From: Caldimonas mangrovi
GTDB lineage: Bacteria > Pseudomonadota > Gammaproteobacteria > Burkholderiales > Burkholderiaceae_C
Direction: 5' to 3'
Assembly: GCF_023721835.1 (NCBI RefSeq)
Contig: NZ_JAMKFE010000017.1
Span: forward strand, 54,773-118,772
Length of the DNA stretch: 64,000 nt
In this document: positions 25,126 to 34,439 of the stretch, in pieces
Layout: each line of letters starts with the position of its first letter
Position numbering within the stretch: position 1 is the stretch's first letter
Position numbers and translations under genes: made by a program
The notes under the pieces: generated by a model
What the model saw: the letters and a program-made list of their open reading frames with translations, nothing else
Databases searched by the model: none
Told to the model about the DNA's origin: nothing

Positions 25126-26850
25126 TCATGCGGTGAAGGGGAACAAGAGGTCGACGAAGCGCTGGGCCGTCGGCTGCGGTTCGTGGTTGGCCAGGCCGGG
25201 CCGCTCGTTGGCCTCGATGACCACGTAGTCGGGCTGGTCCGGTGCAGGCACCAGGAAGTCCAGCCCCACCACCGGGATGCGCAAGGCGCGCGCCGCGGTC
25301 TCGGCGGCTTCGGCCAGCGCCGGGTGCAGTTCGGCGGTGACGTCGTGGATGGTGCCGCCGGTGTGCAGATTGGCGGTCTTGCGCACCTTCACGGCGCGGC
25401 CTTCGTCGAGCACGCTGTCCAGGCTCAGGTCCTGGCCGGCCAGGCAGCGGTCGGTCTCGGCGTCGAGCGGAATGCGGCTCTCGCCGCCGGTGGCGGCCGC
25501 ACGGCGTGCGCTCTGCCGTTCGACCAGCTGCGCGATCGTCGAGCTGCCGTCGCCGACCACTTCGGCCGGCCTGCGCAGGGCCGCCGCGACGACCTTGTAG
25601 CCGATCACGACGACGCGCAGATCCTGCCCGGGGCAGAACTCCTCCAGCACGACGGGCCCGGCTTCGCCCGACGCCCGCTCGATCGCCTGCACCAGGTCGT
25701 CCTCGGTGCGGATGTCGACGCTGATGCCGCGGCCCTGCTCGCCCATCGACGGCTTGACCACCAGCGACCCGCACTGCTGCAGGAACGCCAGGTTGTCCTC
25801 CGGCGCACCGGCCGGTTGCTGGCGCGGCACGCGCAAGCCGACCGAGGCCAGCCGCCGCAAGGTCAGCACCTTGTCCTGGCACCAGGTCATCGCGACGCCG
25901 CCGGTCAGGTCGGTGAGCGACTCGCGGCACAGGATCTCGTGGCCGAAGTGGCGCAGCTTGAAAATGCCGGCCGGCGCGTCGAGCACCTCGACATTGATGC
26001 CGCGCCGCACCGCCTCGTCGACGATCAGCCGGGCATACGGGTTGAGTCCGCCGATGTCGCCGGTGCCGACGAACAGGCGCTGATTGATCGCGTTCTTGTG
26101 CTTGACGACAAACCCCGGCACCTGCTCGAAGCCGAGCTTCTGGTACAGCCCGATGGCCTGCTCGTTGTCGTGCAGCACCGACAGATCGAGGAAGCGCCGG
26201 CCGCGCTGCGCAAAGTGCGCGATCAGGTGTTGCGTCAGCGACTGGCCGACGCCGAACAGCCGCGTCTGCGGGTCGACCACCAGGCACCACAGGCTGCTGC
26301 CGCCGTCGCGGTCGCCGAAGGCCTGCACATGGTCGACGCCGAGCGCGGAGCCCACCACGTCGCCGGTCAGGTCGTCCTCGGCGACGAGGTAGACCGCGGC
26401 GTCCGAATGACGGTGCGACCACACCACGGCCGGGTCGAGCGGCACCATGCCGCGCATGTGATAGAGCCGGTTGATGGCGGCGATGTCCGAGCGTGCCGTG
26501 AGCCGGCGGATCGTGACGCCGGGGGCGTCGTCGTCGCGGCGCTCACCGCGATCCAGCGTGCGGCGGTAGAGCAGCGACGGGTCGAGGAACAGGTCGGTCG
26601 GCGCCTCGGCCAGCACCAGTTGCGGCGTCTCGACGTACAACGCGATGTCGCGCTTGCCCGGCTCTTCCTGCATCAGCGTCTGCGCCAGCCGCCGCGGCGA
26701 CTCGAACGAGGGCGCGTACAGCAGGCGCCCCCAGCCGCAGTCGATCGCCGCGTTGGCGCGCGGTTCGACCGGCGCGGTCTCGATCGGGGCGACCGCGGCG
26801 AGCGCGGGCTTGCGGGTGGCGGCGGTGTCGGGGCGGGGGGTGGCGGTCAT
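25126..26850 (-). CDS. ngg: N-acetylglutaminylglutamine synthetase (GNAT + ATP-grasp)
   Basis: A 574-residue two-domain enzyme. After a variable leader, residues about 115-290 are a GNAT acetyltransferase (LWCLVVDPQTRLFGVGQSL for acetyl-CoA binding). Residues about 310-570 are an ATP-grasp ligase (SLVVKPSMGEQGRGISV loop, VIEANERPGL at the C-terminal metal site). This fusion is the Ngg enzyme that acetylates and joins two glutamines. It lies between the amidotransferase and peptidase genes, the conserved order. ATG 26850 follows a GGAG site. Expression is expected to rise under osmotic stress, but I cannot see a defined osmo-box. Confidence 0.9.
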   Translation of the reverse strand: MTATPRPDTAATRKPALAAVAPIETAPVEPRANAAIDCGWGRLLYAPSFESPRRLAQTLMQEEPGKRDIALYVETPQLVLAEAPTDLFLDPSLLYRRTLDRGERRDDDAPGVTIRRLTARSDIAAINRLYHMRGMVPLDPAVVWSHRHSDAAVYLVAEDDLTGDVVGSALGVDHVQAFGDRDGGSSLWCLVVDPQTRLFGVGQSLTQHLIAHFAQRGRRFLDLSVLHDNEQAIGLYQKLGFEQVPGFVVKHKNAINQRLFVGTGDIGGLNPYARLIVDEAVRRGINVEVLDAPAGIFKLRHFGHEILCRESLTDLTGGVAMTWCQDKVLTLRRLASVGLRVPRQQPAGAPEDNLAFLQQCGSLVVKPSMGEQGRGISVDIRTEDDLVQAIERASGEAGPVVLEEFCPGQDLRVVVIGYKVVAAALRRPAEVVGDGSSTIAQLVERQSARRAAATGGESRIPLDAETDRCLAGQDLSLDSVLDEGRAVKVRKTANLHTGGTIHDVTAELHPALAEAAETAARALRIPVVGLDFLVPAPDQPDYVVIEANERPGLANHEPQPTAQRFVDLLFPFTA

Positions 26851-26890
26851 TCGGGTCTCCTCATCGTTGTCGTCGTCCGGGCGGTGGACA

Positions 26891-28672
26891 TCACAGCCCG
26901 TTCGTCTGCAGCCAGGCTTCCAGCAGCGCGGCCTGCCACAGCTTGGAGCCGCGCAGCGGCGTGATGTGGCGGTCGGGCTCGCGCAACATGCGCTCCAGCA
27001 CGTCGCGCCGGAACAGCCCGCGTTCGCGTGCAGCGCGCGAGTCCAGCGTGTCACGCACATGGTCGAGAACGTCGCCGCGCAGATACTTCAGTGCCGGCAC
27101 CGGGAAATAGCCCTTGGGCCGGTCGATCACCTCGGCCGGGATCACCTCGCGGGCCGCTTCCTTCAGCACGTGTTTGCCGCCGCGCGCCACCTTGTGGCGC
27201 GCCGGGATGCGCGCGGCGAGTTCGACCAGCTCATGGTCGAGGAAAGGCACACGTGCTTCGAGCCCGAAGGCCATGGTCATGTTGTCGACCCGCTTGACCG
27301 GGTCGTCGACCAGCATCACGGTGGTGTCGAGCCGCAGCGCACGGTCGATGGCGCTGTCGGCGCCCGCTTGCGCGAAGTGCTGCGCGACGAACTCGCCGCT
27401 CCAGTCGCGACTGACCGTGCCCGGCTGCAGCAGCGACAGCATCTCGGCATGGTCGCGGTCGAAGAACACGCGGCGGTAGTCGGCCACGCCGTCGTGGCGG
27501 GTGCCCAGCTCGGCCAGCGGCGGGTACCAGTGGTAGCCGCCGAACACCTCGTCGGCGCCCTGCCCGCTTTGCACCACACGGCTGTGTTTCGACACCGCCT
27601 GCGACAGCAGGTAGAAGGCCACGCAGTCGTGGCTGACCATCGGCTCCGACATCGCACGGATCGTGTCCGGCAGCGTGCCGAGCAGGTCGTTCGCGGGGAT
27701 GTGCAGCTGCTCGTGCACGGTGCCGTAGTGGCGCGCGATCAGGTCCGAGTAGCGAAACTCGTCGCCGGCTTCCTCGTCGACCGCCTCGAAGCCGATCGAG
27801 TAGGTGCGCAGATCCGGCGTGCCGGCCTCGGCCAGCAAGCCGGTGATCAGGCTCGAATCGAGCCCGCCGGACAGCAGCACGCCGACCGGCACGTCGGCCA
27901 CCAGGCGGCGCTTCACGGCCAGCCGCAGCGCGGCCAGCACCTGCTGCTTCCAGTCGTCGAAGCTGCGCGCTTCGTCGTCCGCGCTGCGGGCGTAGTCGAG
28001 CCGCCACCAGGTGTGCGTGTCGCTGCGGCCGTCGGGTTGCACGGTCATCAGGGTACCGGGTGCGAGCTTGCGCACGCCGCGCAGCAAGGTCATCGGCGCG
28101 GGCACCACCGAATGGAAGCTCAGGTAGTGGTGCAGCGCCTGCTCGTCGAGGGCGGTGTCCACGCCGTCACCCGTCAGCAGCGCCGGCAGCGCCGAAGCGA
28201 AGCGCAGCCGCTCACGGTTGACGGTGTAGTACAGCGGCTTGATGCCGAGGCGGTCGCGCGCCAAATGCGTGACGCCACTGTCGCGCTCCCACAGCGCGAA
28301 GGCGAACATGCCTTGCAGGCGCTGCAGCGACTGCGGCCCCCACTGGTGCCAGGCCTTGAGGATGACCTCGGTGTCGCCGGTGGAACTGAAGCTGTGGCCG
28401 AGTGCGCCCAGTTCGCGCCGCAGTTCGTGGTGGTTGTAGATCGCGCCGTTGAACACGATGCCCAGACCAGTCGTGTTGTCGACGAAGGGCTGATGCGCGC
28501 GCGCGCTCAAGTCCATGATGCTCAGGCGTCGGTGCCCGAAACTGCGCGGGCCGATGCTGAACAGGCCCTCGCTGTCCGGGCCGCGGCGCTGCTGCGCGGC
28601 GGTCATCGCCGCGACGGTGAGGGTGTCGGCCGTGCGGCCGTCGTATCGAATTTCTCCTGCAATGCCACACAT
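26891..28672 (-). CDS. asnO: N-acetylglutaminylglutamine amidotransferase (asparagine-synthase family)
   Basis: A 593-residue class II glutamine amidotransferase. Cys2 is the nucleophile (MCGIAGEIRYDG), LGIVFNGAIYNH and SSTGDTEV complete the glutaminase site, and the synthetase half has the PP-loop GVLLSGGLDSSLI. It amidates the C-terminus of N-acetylglutaminylglutamine, producing the compatible solute NAGGN. First gene of the operon, 40 bases before ngg. A GGAGGA ribosome site lies about 12 bases upstream of ATG 28672. The 284 bases upstream contain an inverted repeat GATTCG-TTCGG-CGAATC (28820-28836) that may be regulatory. Confidence 0.92.
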   Translation of the reverse strand: MCGIAGEIRYDGRTADTLTVAAMTAAQQRRGPDSEGLFSIGPRSFGHRRLSIMDLSARAHQPFVDNTTGLGIVFNGAIYNHHELRRELGALGHSFSSTGDTEVILKAWHQWGPQSLQRLQGMFAFALWERDSGVTHLARDRLGIKPLYYTVNRERLRFASALPALLTGDGVDTALDEQALHHYLSFHSVVPAPMTLLRGVRKLAPGTLMTVQPDGRSDTHTWWRLDYARSADDEARSFDDWKQQVLAALRLAVKRRLVADVPVGVLLSGGLDSSLITGLLAEAGTPDLRTYSIGFEAVDEEAGDEFRYSDLIARHYGTVHEQLHIPANDLLGTLPDTIRAMSEPMVSHDCVAFYLLSQAVSKHSRVVQSGQGADEVFGGYHWYPPLAELGTRHDGVADYRRVFFDRDHAEMLSLLQPGTVSRDWSGEFVAQHFAQAGADSAIDRALRLDTTVMLVDDPVKRVDNMTMAFGLEARVPFLDHELVELAARIPARHKVARGGKHVLKEAAREVIPAEVIDRPKGYFPVPALKYLRGDVLDHVRDTLDSRAARERGLFRRDVLERMLREPDRHITPLRGSKLWQAALLEAWLQTNGL

Positions 28673-28956
28673 GTGGAGAAAGGTCCTCCTGCGTCGAAGA
28701 GTTGAGGGGCAACATCAATCGATGGGCTGCACGCCCTTGAGTTCCCCCAGCCCGCGGCGCGCCTGGGGATGCACCGGCCACGCGCAACCGCCCAGGTCAG
28801 TGCTCAGGCGGCCTGTGGCGATTCGTTCGGCGAATCAACCATGAATGCAACAACAAGCAACTTCACCTGAACGGCACCCATACCTGCCCGCACGGCCGAC
28901 CTGCCCTATGCTCGGCGCATCTCTTGCTCCGCCCTCTTCGAAAGGAACTCCCCGCG

Positions 28957-29619
28957 ATGCCGCTCGACGCGATCCAACTCGAAACCGGGCCGGCGCCGAC
29001 GGCCACGCTCATCGTGCTGCACGGCCTGGGCGCCGACGGCAACGACTTCGTGCCGGTGGCCGAAGCGCTGGACCTGTCCGCCGTGGGGCCGGTGCGCTAC
29101 GTGCTGCCGCACGCACCGTCGCGGCCGGTGACGATCAACGGTGGCTATGTGATGCCGGCGTGGTACGACCTCCTCGGCGTCGACCTCGCCCGGCGCGAGG
29201 ACGAAACCGGCCTGCGCGAAGCGCGCCTGCAGATCGAAGCGTTGATCGAAGCCGAGAAGGCGCGCGGCATCCCCGCATCGCGCATCGTGCTGGCGGGGTT
29301 CTCGCAGGGCTGCGCCGTGACGCTGCTGACCGGATTGCGCCACCGCGAGCGGCTGGCCGGCCTGGTCGGCATGTCGGGTTACCTGCCGCTGGCGGCTGCC
29401 ACGGCCGCCGAGGCGGCGCCGGCCAACCGCGACCTGCCGATCTTCCTGGCGCACGGTGCGGACGATGCAGTGGTCGACATCCGCCGCGCGATGGCCTCGC
29501 GCGATGCGCTGCAACAGCTCGGCTACCCGGTCGAGTGGCACGAGTACGAGATGGAGCACTCGGTGTGTCTGGAAGAGATCGCCGACCTCAACCGCTGGCT
29601 GCTGCAGGTGCTCGCGTGA
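28957..29619 (+). CDS. Carboxylesterase/acyl-protein thioesterase-like hydrolase
   Basis: A 220-residue alpha/beta hydrolase of the bacterial carboxylesterase type (Pseudomonas EstB/human APT1 family). LHGLGADGND begins the oxyanion loop, GFSQG carries the catalytic Ser, AHGADDAVV the Asp and MEHSVC the His. AAGGA lies upstream of ATG 28957. Physiological substrate unknown; short-chain esters or lysophospholipids are typical. Confidence 0.9.
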   Translation: MPLDAIQLETGPAPTATLIVLHGLGADGNDFVPVAEALDLSAVGPVRYVLPHAPSRPVTINGGYVMPAWYDLLGVDLARREDETGLREARLQIEALIEAEKARGIPASRIVLAGFSQGCAVTLLTGLRHRERLAGLVGMSGYLPLAAATAAEAAPANRDLPIFLAHGADDAVVDIRRAMASRDALQQLGYPVEWHEYEMEHSVCLEEIADLNRWLLQVLA

Positions 29620-29677
29620 CGGCCGCCGCCTGCCTGCGGTGAACGCACCGATCGCCCGCGCCGAAGGCCTGGTGCGC

Positions 29678-30901
29678 ATGAAGCGCATCGCGCTCGGGCT
29701 GCTCGCGCTGGCGGCGCTGACCTACGTCACCGCCACCTTGCTGGAGCCGCGGCATGCCGCATGGGGCTACGTGGCCGCGTTCGCCGAGGCGGCGATGATC
29801 GGCGCCATTGCCGACTGGTTCGCGGTGGTCGCGCTGTTCCGCCACCCGCTCGGCCTGCCGATCCCGCACACCGCCATCATCCCGGCCAACAAGTCGCGCA
29901 TCGGCGTCAACCTCGGACAGTTCATCGTCACCAACTTCCTCGAGACCGAACGCGTGCTCGCCAAGCTGCGCAGCTTCGACCCGGCCGGCCGGTTGGCGGC
30001 ATGGCTGTCGCAACCGCAGCATGCCGAGCAGGTCGGGGTGCACCTGGCGTCCGCTGCGCGCTACGGGTTGGGCGCGCTGGACGACGAGCGGGTGCGGCAT
30101 TTCATCCGCAGCACGGTGGTGGCCCGGCTGGAGCAGATCGACGTGTCGCGCCTGGGCGGGCAGCTGCTGGACGTGCTGACCGTCAACGGCCGGCACCAGG
30201 CGCTGCTCGACGAGGTGCTGACGCAGGTGGCCGCCCTGGTGCAGGACGAGGGCGTGCAGCAGAAGATCGCCGACGTCATCGCCAAGGAGGTCAAGTACCT
30301 GCGCTACCTGGGCCTGGATAACCTCGCCGGGCAACTGGCGACGAACAAGATCGTCGCCGGCGTCGGCCGCATCATCGGCGAGATGGGCGACGACCCCGCG
30401 CACCCGCTGCGGCAGCGCTTCGACGAGTTCGTCGCCGGTTTCGTCGAACGCCTGAAGGACGACCCCGACTACCGGCTCAAGGGCGAGACCATCAAGCGCG
30501 AGGTGCTGTCGCATCCGGCGCTGGCGGGTTACCTGCAGGACGTGTGGGGCGAGCTGCTGGCCTGGCTGCACGCCGACCTCGACCGTGAGGATTCATCGAT
30601 ACGCCGGCGCGTCGCGCAGGCCGCGCTGAGCCTGGGCGAGAAGCTGCGCGACGACGCCGCCATGCAGCAGTGGATCAACACGCAGATCCTCGAGGCAGCA
30701 CCGCAGTGGATCGAACGCTACCGCGGCGACATCCGCGACTACATCGTCGCGCGCGTCGACGAGTGGAACACCCAGGAGATGACCGACGAGCTGGAGCGCA
30801 ACATCGGGCGCGACCTGCAGTTCATCCGCATCAACGGCACGCTGGTGGGTGGCCTGATCGGCTTGGTGATCCATGCGGTCACGCAGGGGTTGTTGCGGTA
30901 G
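29678..30901 (+). CDS. DUF445 domain membrane protein
   Basis: A 407-residue protein of the DUF445/YjiN family. An N-terminal membrane helix is followed by the hallmark AAMIGAIADWFAVVALFRHPL and IPHTAIIPANKSRIGVNLGQFI. A long helical region resembling repeated coiled segments follows, then a C-terminal membrane helix (GTLVGGLIGLVIHAVTQ). Function is unknown across the family. ATG 29678 has AAGG 10 bases upstream; GTG 29639 and GTG 29672 are alternative starts. The end overlaps the PEP-CTERM gene convergently by 23 bases. Confidence 0.85.
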   Translation: MKRIALGLLALAALTYVTATLLEPRHAAWGYVAAFAEAAMIGAIADWFAVVALFRHPLGLPIPHTAIIPANKSRIGVNLGQFIVTNFLETERVLAKLRSFDPAGRLAAWLSQPQHAEQVGVHLASAARYGLGALDDERVRHFIRSTVVARLEQIDVSRLGGQLLDVLTVNGRHQALLDEVLTQVAALVQDEGVQQKIADVIAKEVKYLRYLGLDNLAGQLATNKIVAGVGRIIGEMGDDPAHPLRQRFDEFVAGFVERLKDDPDYRLKGETIKREVLSHPALAGYLQDVWGELLAWLHADLDREDSSIRRRVAQAALSLGEKLRDDAAMQQWINTQILEAAPQWIERYRGDIRDYIVARVDEWNTQEMTDELERNIGRDLQFIRINGTLVGGLIGLVIHAVTQGLLR

Positions 30902-31598
30902 CGCGTCGCCTCGCCACGGCGGCCAGCAGGGCGATCCCCAGGCCGAGGCTGGCCCAGGTGGCCGGCTCGGGGATGGCGGCGACGGGCTGGAACGACGGCG
31001 AGAAGCCGGAGCCCCCGATGTTCAGGCTCAGCGTGTGGGACGCTGCCTGGCTGTTCTTGTCGTAGTGCCGCGCATCCGTGTCGAAGAAGAACCAGTCGTC
31101 GCCCATGGGCGAAACGTAGATGTGGGTCCGGGGGCGCCCGTACTCGCCCAGCACCGGCGCACCGATGTTGTCGACCCATACTTCGTGATCGAGCGGCGGC
31201 GGCGCCGCGGAAAACACCTTCGCCTCATAGGTGAACTGCGGGTCGAAGAACTCCCACAGCACCAGAAAGGAAGTGTCCGCTCCGGCGCCGTAAGGGTTGG
31301 GTTCCACGACGGAACCGGCCGAGTAGCGCCAGTGGAAGTCGAGGGTGCCGTCGGCGGTGCGCACCACCGCTCCTTCGAGCGTGGCGTGCGCGACCCACTG
31401 CACCTGCGCACCGCAACAACTGCCCTGATACGAGAACGTCTGCGCCATCTGATCGATGATCTGCCCCCGGTCGGAGGGCTGCGACCCGGCCACCCGCTCG
31501 AAGTGGGAAAGACTCGATGCAGACAGCGGGGCCGCGCAGATCGAGGCGCATGACGCGGCAGCAAGCGCTGCGGCCGAGAGGCGTCGCAGGTGGGTCAT
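30879..31598 (-). CDS. PEP-CTERM anchored extracellular protein
   Basis: A 239-residue exported protein with a signal peptide (1-23) and a C-terminal PEP-CTERM sorting tail: IPEPATWASLGLGIALLAAV then RRR. The tail is recognised by exosortase and is found in bacteria that make extracellular polysaccharide. The central domain (about 25-210) has paired cysteines (SCCGAQVQW) and beta-rich, aromatic-rich sequence; I do not recognise it. A strong AAGGAG ribosome site precedes ATG 31598. No exosortase gene is in the window. Confidence 0.85.
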   Translation of the reverse strand: MTHLRRLSAAALAAASCASICAAPLSASSLSHFERVAGSQPSDRGQIIDQMAQTFSYQGSCCGAQVQWVAHATLEGAVVRTADGTLDFHWRYSAGSVVEPNPYGAGADTSFLVLWEFFDPQFTYEAKVFSAAPPPLDHEVWVDNIGAPVLGEYGRPRTHIYVSPMGDDWFFFDTDARHYDKNSQAASHTLSLNIGGSGFSPSFQPVAAIPEPATWASLGLGIALLAAVARRRATATTPA

Positions 31599-31736
31599 CG
31601 GTTCTCCTTGGTGCCACGGCGGCGCGGCGGTCCACCCAACTTAGGTCGTTGCCGGCGGTCGCGACATCCCGTGTTCGCAGGGCGGGGCGGGTACCTCGAT
31701 TGCTGGGCAACGGCTGCATCCGTCGACCGTTGCCCC

Positions 31737-32666
31737 ATGACGCCCAAGCACATCTGGCCCCTCGTCAAGCAATCCGCCTCCGCCTGGGTGGAAGACAACG
31801 CGCCCAGCAAGGGTGCGGCGCTGGCCTACTACACCACGTTCTCGATGGCCCCGCTGCTGCTGATCGTCATCTCGGTGGCCGGCCTGGTGTTCGGTGAGGA
31901 GGCGGCCCGCGGCGAGATCCTGTCCGAGCTGCGCAGCATGCTGGGAGACGACGGTGCCCACGCGGTGCAGGGCCTGATCGAAAGCGTCAACAAGCCGGTC
32001 AAGAGCACGCTGGCGACGATCGGCAGCCTGGCCGCGCTGCTGATCGGCGCCACCACCGTGTTCGCCGAACTGGAGAACTCGCTGAACGACATCTGGCGCG
32101 CGCCCAAGGCACGCTCCGGCGGTGTGTGGGGCTTTCTGCGCGCGCGGGTGCTGTCGCTCGGGTTGATCCTCGGCTTCGGCTTCCTGTTGCTGGTCTCGCT
32201 GGTCGCCAGCGCGGCCCTGGCGGCCCTGGGGCGCTGGTGGGGGCCGATGCTGGGCCCCTGGGAAGCGGTCGCGAGCACGCTGAACTTCCTGCTCAGCTTC
32301 GGCATCATCACGGCGGCGTTCGCGATGATCTACAAGTTCATTCCGCAGGTCAGCATCCAGTGGCGCGACGTGGGCGTGGGCGCTCTGGTGACCGCGCTGC
32401 TGTTCACCATCGGCAAGACGCTGATCGGCCTGTACATCGGCAAGAGCGGCGTGGCGTCGGGCTTCGGTGCCGCCGCGTCGCTGGTGGTGCTGCTGCTGTG
32501 GGTGTACTACTCGGCGATGATCTTCCTGATGGGCGCCGAGTTCACGTCGACGTATGCGCACACGCTGGGTTCGCTCAAGGATCGGCCGCGAGCGTCGGCA
32601 CCCGCTGCATCGCCCCACACGCCCGCGGCCCGGCGCCGCGATGCCCAGCGGCCATCGAAGCGCTGA
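31737..32666 (+). CDS. YihY/BrkB family inner-membrane protein
   Basis: A 309-residue protein with six membrane segments and the YihY/virulence-factor BrkB pattern. The pattern includes GAALAYYTTFSMAPLLLI, ATTVFAELENSLNDIW, YKFIPQVSIQWRDVGVGAL and GKTLIGLYIGKS...GFGAAASLVVLLLWVYYSA (given in parts). Once mis-annotated as ribonuclease BN, the family has unknown function, perhaps transport. The last 30 residues are Ala/Pro/Arg rich. No clear ribosome site precedes ATG 31737. Confidence 0.9.
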   Translation: MTPKHIWPLVKQSASAWVEDNAPSKGAALAYYTTFSMAPLLLIVISVAGLVFGEEAARGEILSELRSMLGDDGAHAVQGLIESVNKPVKSTLATIGSLAALLIGATTVFAELENSLNDIWRAPKARSGGVWGFLRARVLSLGLILGFGFLLLVSLVASAALAALGRWWGPMLGPWEAVASTLNFLLSFGIITAAFAMIYKFIPQVSIQWRDVGVGALVTALLFTIGKTLIGLYIGKSGVASGFGAAASLVVLLLWVYYSAMIFLMGAEFTSTYAHTLGSLKDRPRASAPAASPHTPAARRRDAQRPSKR

Positions 32667-32767
32667 GGCCCACCTTTGGGGGAGCGGCCGCCCCGCATCC
32701 TGGGGGGGCAGCGCCCGCGTGCGGCTCCTAGAATTCCCTGCCTCAACAACACGCAGGGAAGGTCGAC

Positions 32768-33523
32768 ATGGATCGCCGCCGTACGCTCATCGCTCTCCCG
32801 GGCCTCGTGCTCGCTTCCGCCGCCGCGCCCAGCGCGCTGGCCTTCAAGCTCGACGGCATGCTGGGTGCCGCCAAGGACGCCGCCAAGGCCGCCACGCTGA
32901 CCGACCAGGACGTGCAGGCCTATGCCGCGCAGATGGCGCAGCACGCCGACGCCGAAGCGAGGGTCGCGCCCGCCGGCGACAAGTACGCCAAGCGCCTGGT
33001 CAGCCTCACCGAAGGCCTGGGCGAAGAAAAGGGGCTGACGCTCAACTTCAAGGTCTACCTGACCGAAGAGATCAACGCTTTCGCGATGGCCGACGGCAGC
33101 ATCCGCCTCTACAGCGGCCTGATGGAGGCGATGACCGACGACGAAGTGCGCTACGTCATCGGCCACGAGATCGGCCACGTCAAGAAGGGCCACTCGCGCA
33201 AGCGCATGCAGACGGCGCTGGCCACCAGCGCCACGCAGCAGGCAGCCGCCTCGTCGGGCGGCACGGTGGGCGCGCTGGCCGAGTCCGAGCTGGGCGACCT
33301 GATGGCCAAGGTGGTGCGCGCCCAGCACTCGCAGGGCAACGAGAAGGAAGCCGACGACTACGCCTTCGACTTCATGAAGCGCCGCAAGTACGACCGCATG
33401 GCCGCTGTCACCGCACTCGAGAAGCTCGACCAGATGTTCGGCGGCGGCCAGAAGACCGACTGGCTGTCGACCCACCCGGCGCCGAAGGAGCGTGCCGAGC
33501 GCATGCGCGCGAAGCTGGGCTGA
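32768..33523 (+). CDS. M48 family metalloprotease, LoiP/YggG-like
   Basis: A 251-residue exported zinc protease. The signal peptide (1-25) begins MDRRRTLIALPG and has no lipobox, unlike E. coli LoiP. The zinc motif HEIGH is followed by an acidic ligand in NEKEADDYAFDF. NAFAMADGSIRLYSGLM and STHPAPKERAERM also match LoiP, a periplasmic protease induced by low osmolarity. It likely works with BepA-type proteases in envelope quality control; partners are not nearby. Confidence 0.9.
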   Translation: MDRRRTLIALPGLVLASAAAPSALAFKLDGMLGAAKDAAKAATLTDQDVQAYAAQMAQHADAEARVAPAGDKYAKRLVSLTEGLGEEKGLTLNFKVYLTEEINAFAMADGSIRLYSGLMEAMTDDEVRYVIGHEIGHVKKGHSRKRMQTALATSATQQAAASSGGTVGALAESELGDLMAKVVRAQHSQGNEKEADDYAFDFMKRRKYDRMAAVTALEKLDQMFGGGQKTDWLSTHPAPKERAERMRAKLG

Positions 33524-33582
33524 TTCCCGGCCCCTCGCGCATGGAGGCCCGCGCTGCCGGCAGGGTGCGCGGGCTGGTTGTT

Positions 33583-34020
33583 TCAGCAGTTCGCCCGCAG
33601 CGCAGGCCTGGGAGGCTGCCCCGTGCCGAGCACGAAGCAGTCGGTCCGGTAGAACGGCTGGCCGGCAATGGCCGACAGGTCGGCCGTGCCGCGCGGGAAG
33701 GCGAACACGGCGGCTGGCTGCTGTTGCGCGTCCCACAGCACCAGCATCACGACGTCGTCGCGCCCGTCGATGCCGATCGTCGAGACGCGCGCGTCACGCT
33801 TGAGCTTTTCCGGCAGGGACGGCTCGGGCGTGTAGGGGCCGAACACTTCGGCCCGCTGCCACGCCACGGCATCCAGCTCGCGCAGCACCACCACGCGGTC
33901 CGGCCGCGCCAGCGCCGTCTGCGCGAGTTGCGTCAGTTGCGCGGCGGCGCGCTCGTCGGGGGTGGGAGAGCAGGCCGTCAATGCGAGCGCAGCCGCCAGC
34001 CACGCGGCCGTCCGGCTCAC
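33583..34020 (-). CDS. Hypothetical lipoprotein paired with a DUF6973-like gene
   Basis: A 145-residue predicted lipoprotein: signal peptide with lipobox LTAC (Cys17) followed by a small domain with two later cysteines (TDCFVLG and the terminal RANC). I recognise no family. GTG 34020 overlaps the stop of the upstream gene (GTGA, four bases), so translation of the two is coupled. A periplasm-facing lipoprotein coupled to a small His/Asn-rich protein is the layout of several effector-immunity pairs, but this is only an inference. Confidence 0.65.
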   Translation of the reverse strand: MSRTAAWLAAALALTACSPTPDERAAAQLTQLAQTALARPDRVVVLRELDAVAWQRAEVFGPYTPEPSLPEKLKRDARVSTIGIDGRDDVVMLVLWDAQQQPAAVFAFPRGTADLSAIAGQPFYRTDCFVLGTGQPPRPALRANC

Positions 34021-34439
34021 GGCTTGAGCACCTTCAGGCGCCCGGACTGCAGGGCGTCGAAGCACAGGTTCGAGAGCACGCCGTCGGAGGCGTGCGGGTG
34101 GGCGGCCCCGATCTCTGAGCCGACGCTGTTGTTGTGCAAGTCCATGTCGCGCTCTCCCGCCGGATTGTTCGGGAAGCCTTCGTGGGCGGTGCTGAAGGCG
34201 ATGGCGTTGCCCTTGCCGAGATCGCGCGCCAGCAGGGCATTCCAGTAGCAATGACGGAAAGCGTCGCCGGCACCGTTGTGCAGGCTGCCCTTGCCGAAGC
34301 GGCGAGCCGCTTCCTGCTGTGCGATCTTCGAGTTGCGCTCGATCGCGAACGCGTCCCACGGGTTGGCGAAAAGATAGTCCTTCTCGCCTTCGGTGAGCCG
34401 ATCCCACCCGGCCATTTTTGATTCGAACCAACCGCTCAT
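34017..34439 (-). CDS. DUF6973-like small protein
   Basis: A 140-residue soluble protein with no signal peptide. The conserved-looking core is GDAFRHCYWNALLARDLGKG, then FSTAHE and MDLHNNSVG, with several His, Asn and Glu/Asp residues that could form a metal or hydrolase site. This pattern resembles the DUF6973 family, which also appears in toxin-like proteins. ATG 34439 follows a GAGGG site. The coupled downstream lipoprotein could protect against it or act with it. Confidence 0.6.
   Translation of the reverse strand: MSGWFESKMAGWDRLTEGEKDYLFANPWDAFAIERNSKIAQQEAARRFGKGSLHNGAGDAFRHCYWNALLARDLGKGNAIAFSTAHEGFPNNPAGERDMDLHNNSVGSEIGAAHPHASDGVLSNLCFDALQSGRLKVLKP

Noticed and set aside
25183..26964. 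593-codon plus-strand open frame opposite the ngg gene
   Set aside because: Antisense shadow of a well-conserved enzyme; no ribosome site or domain.
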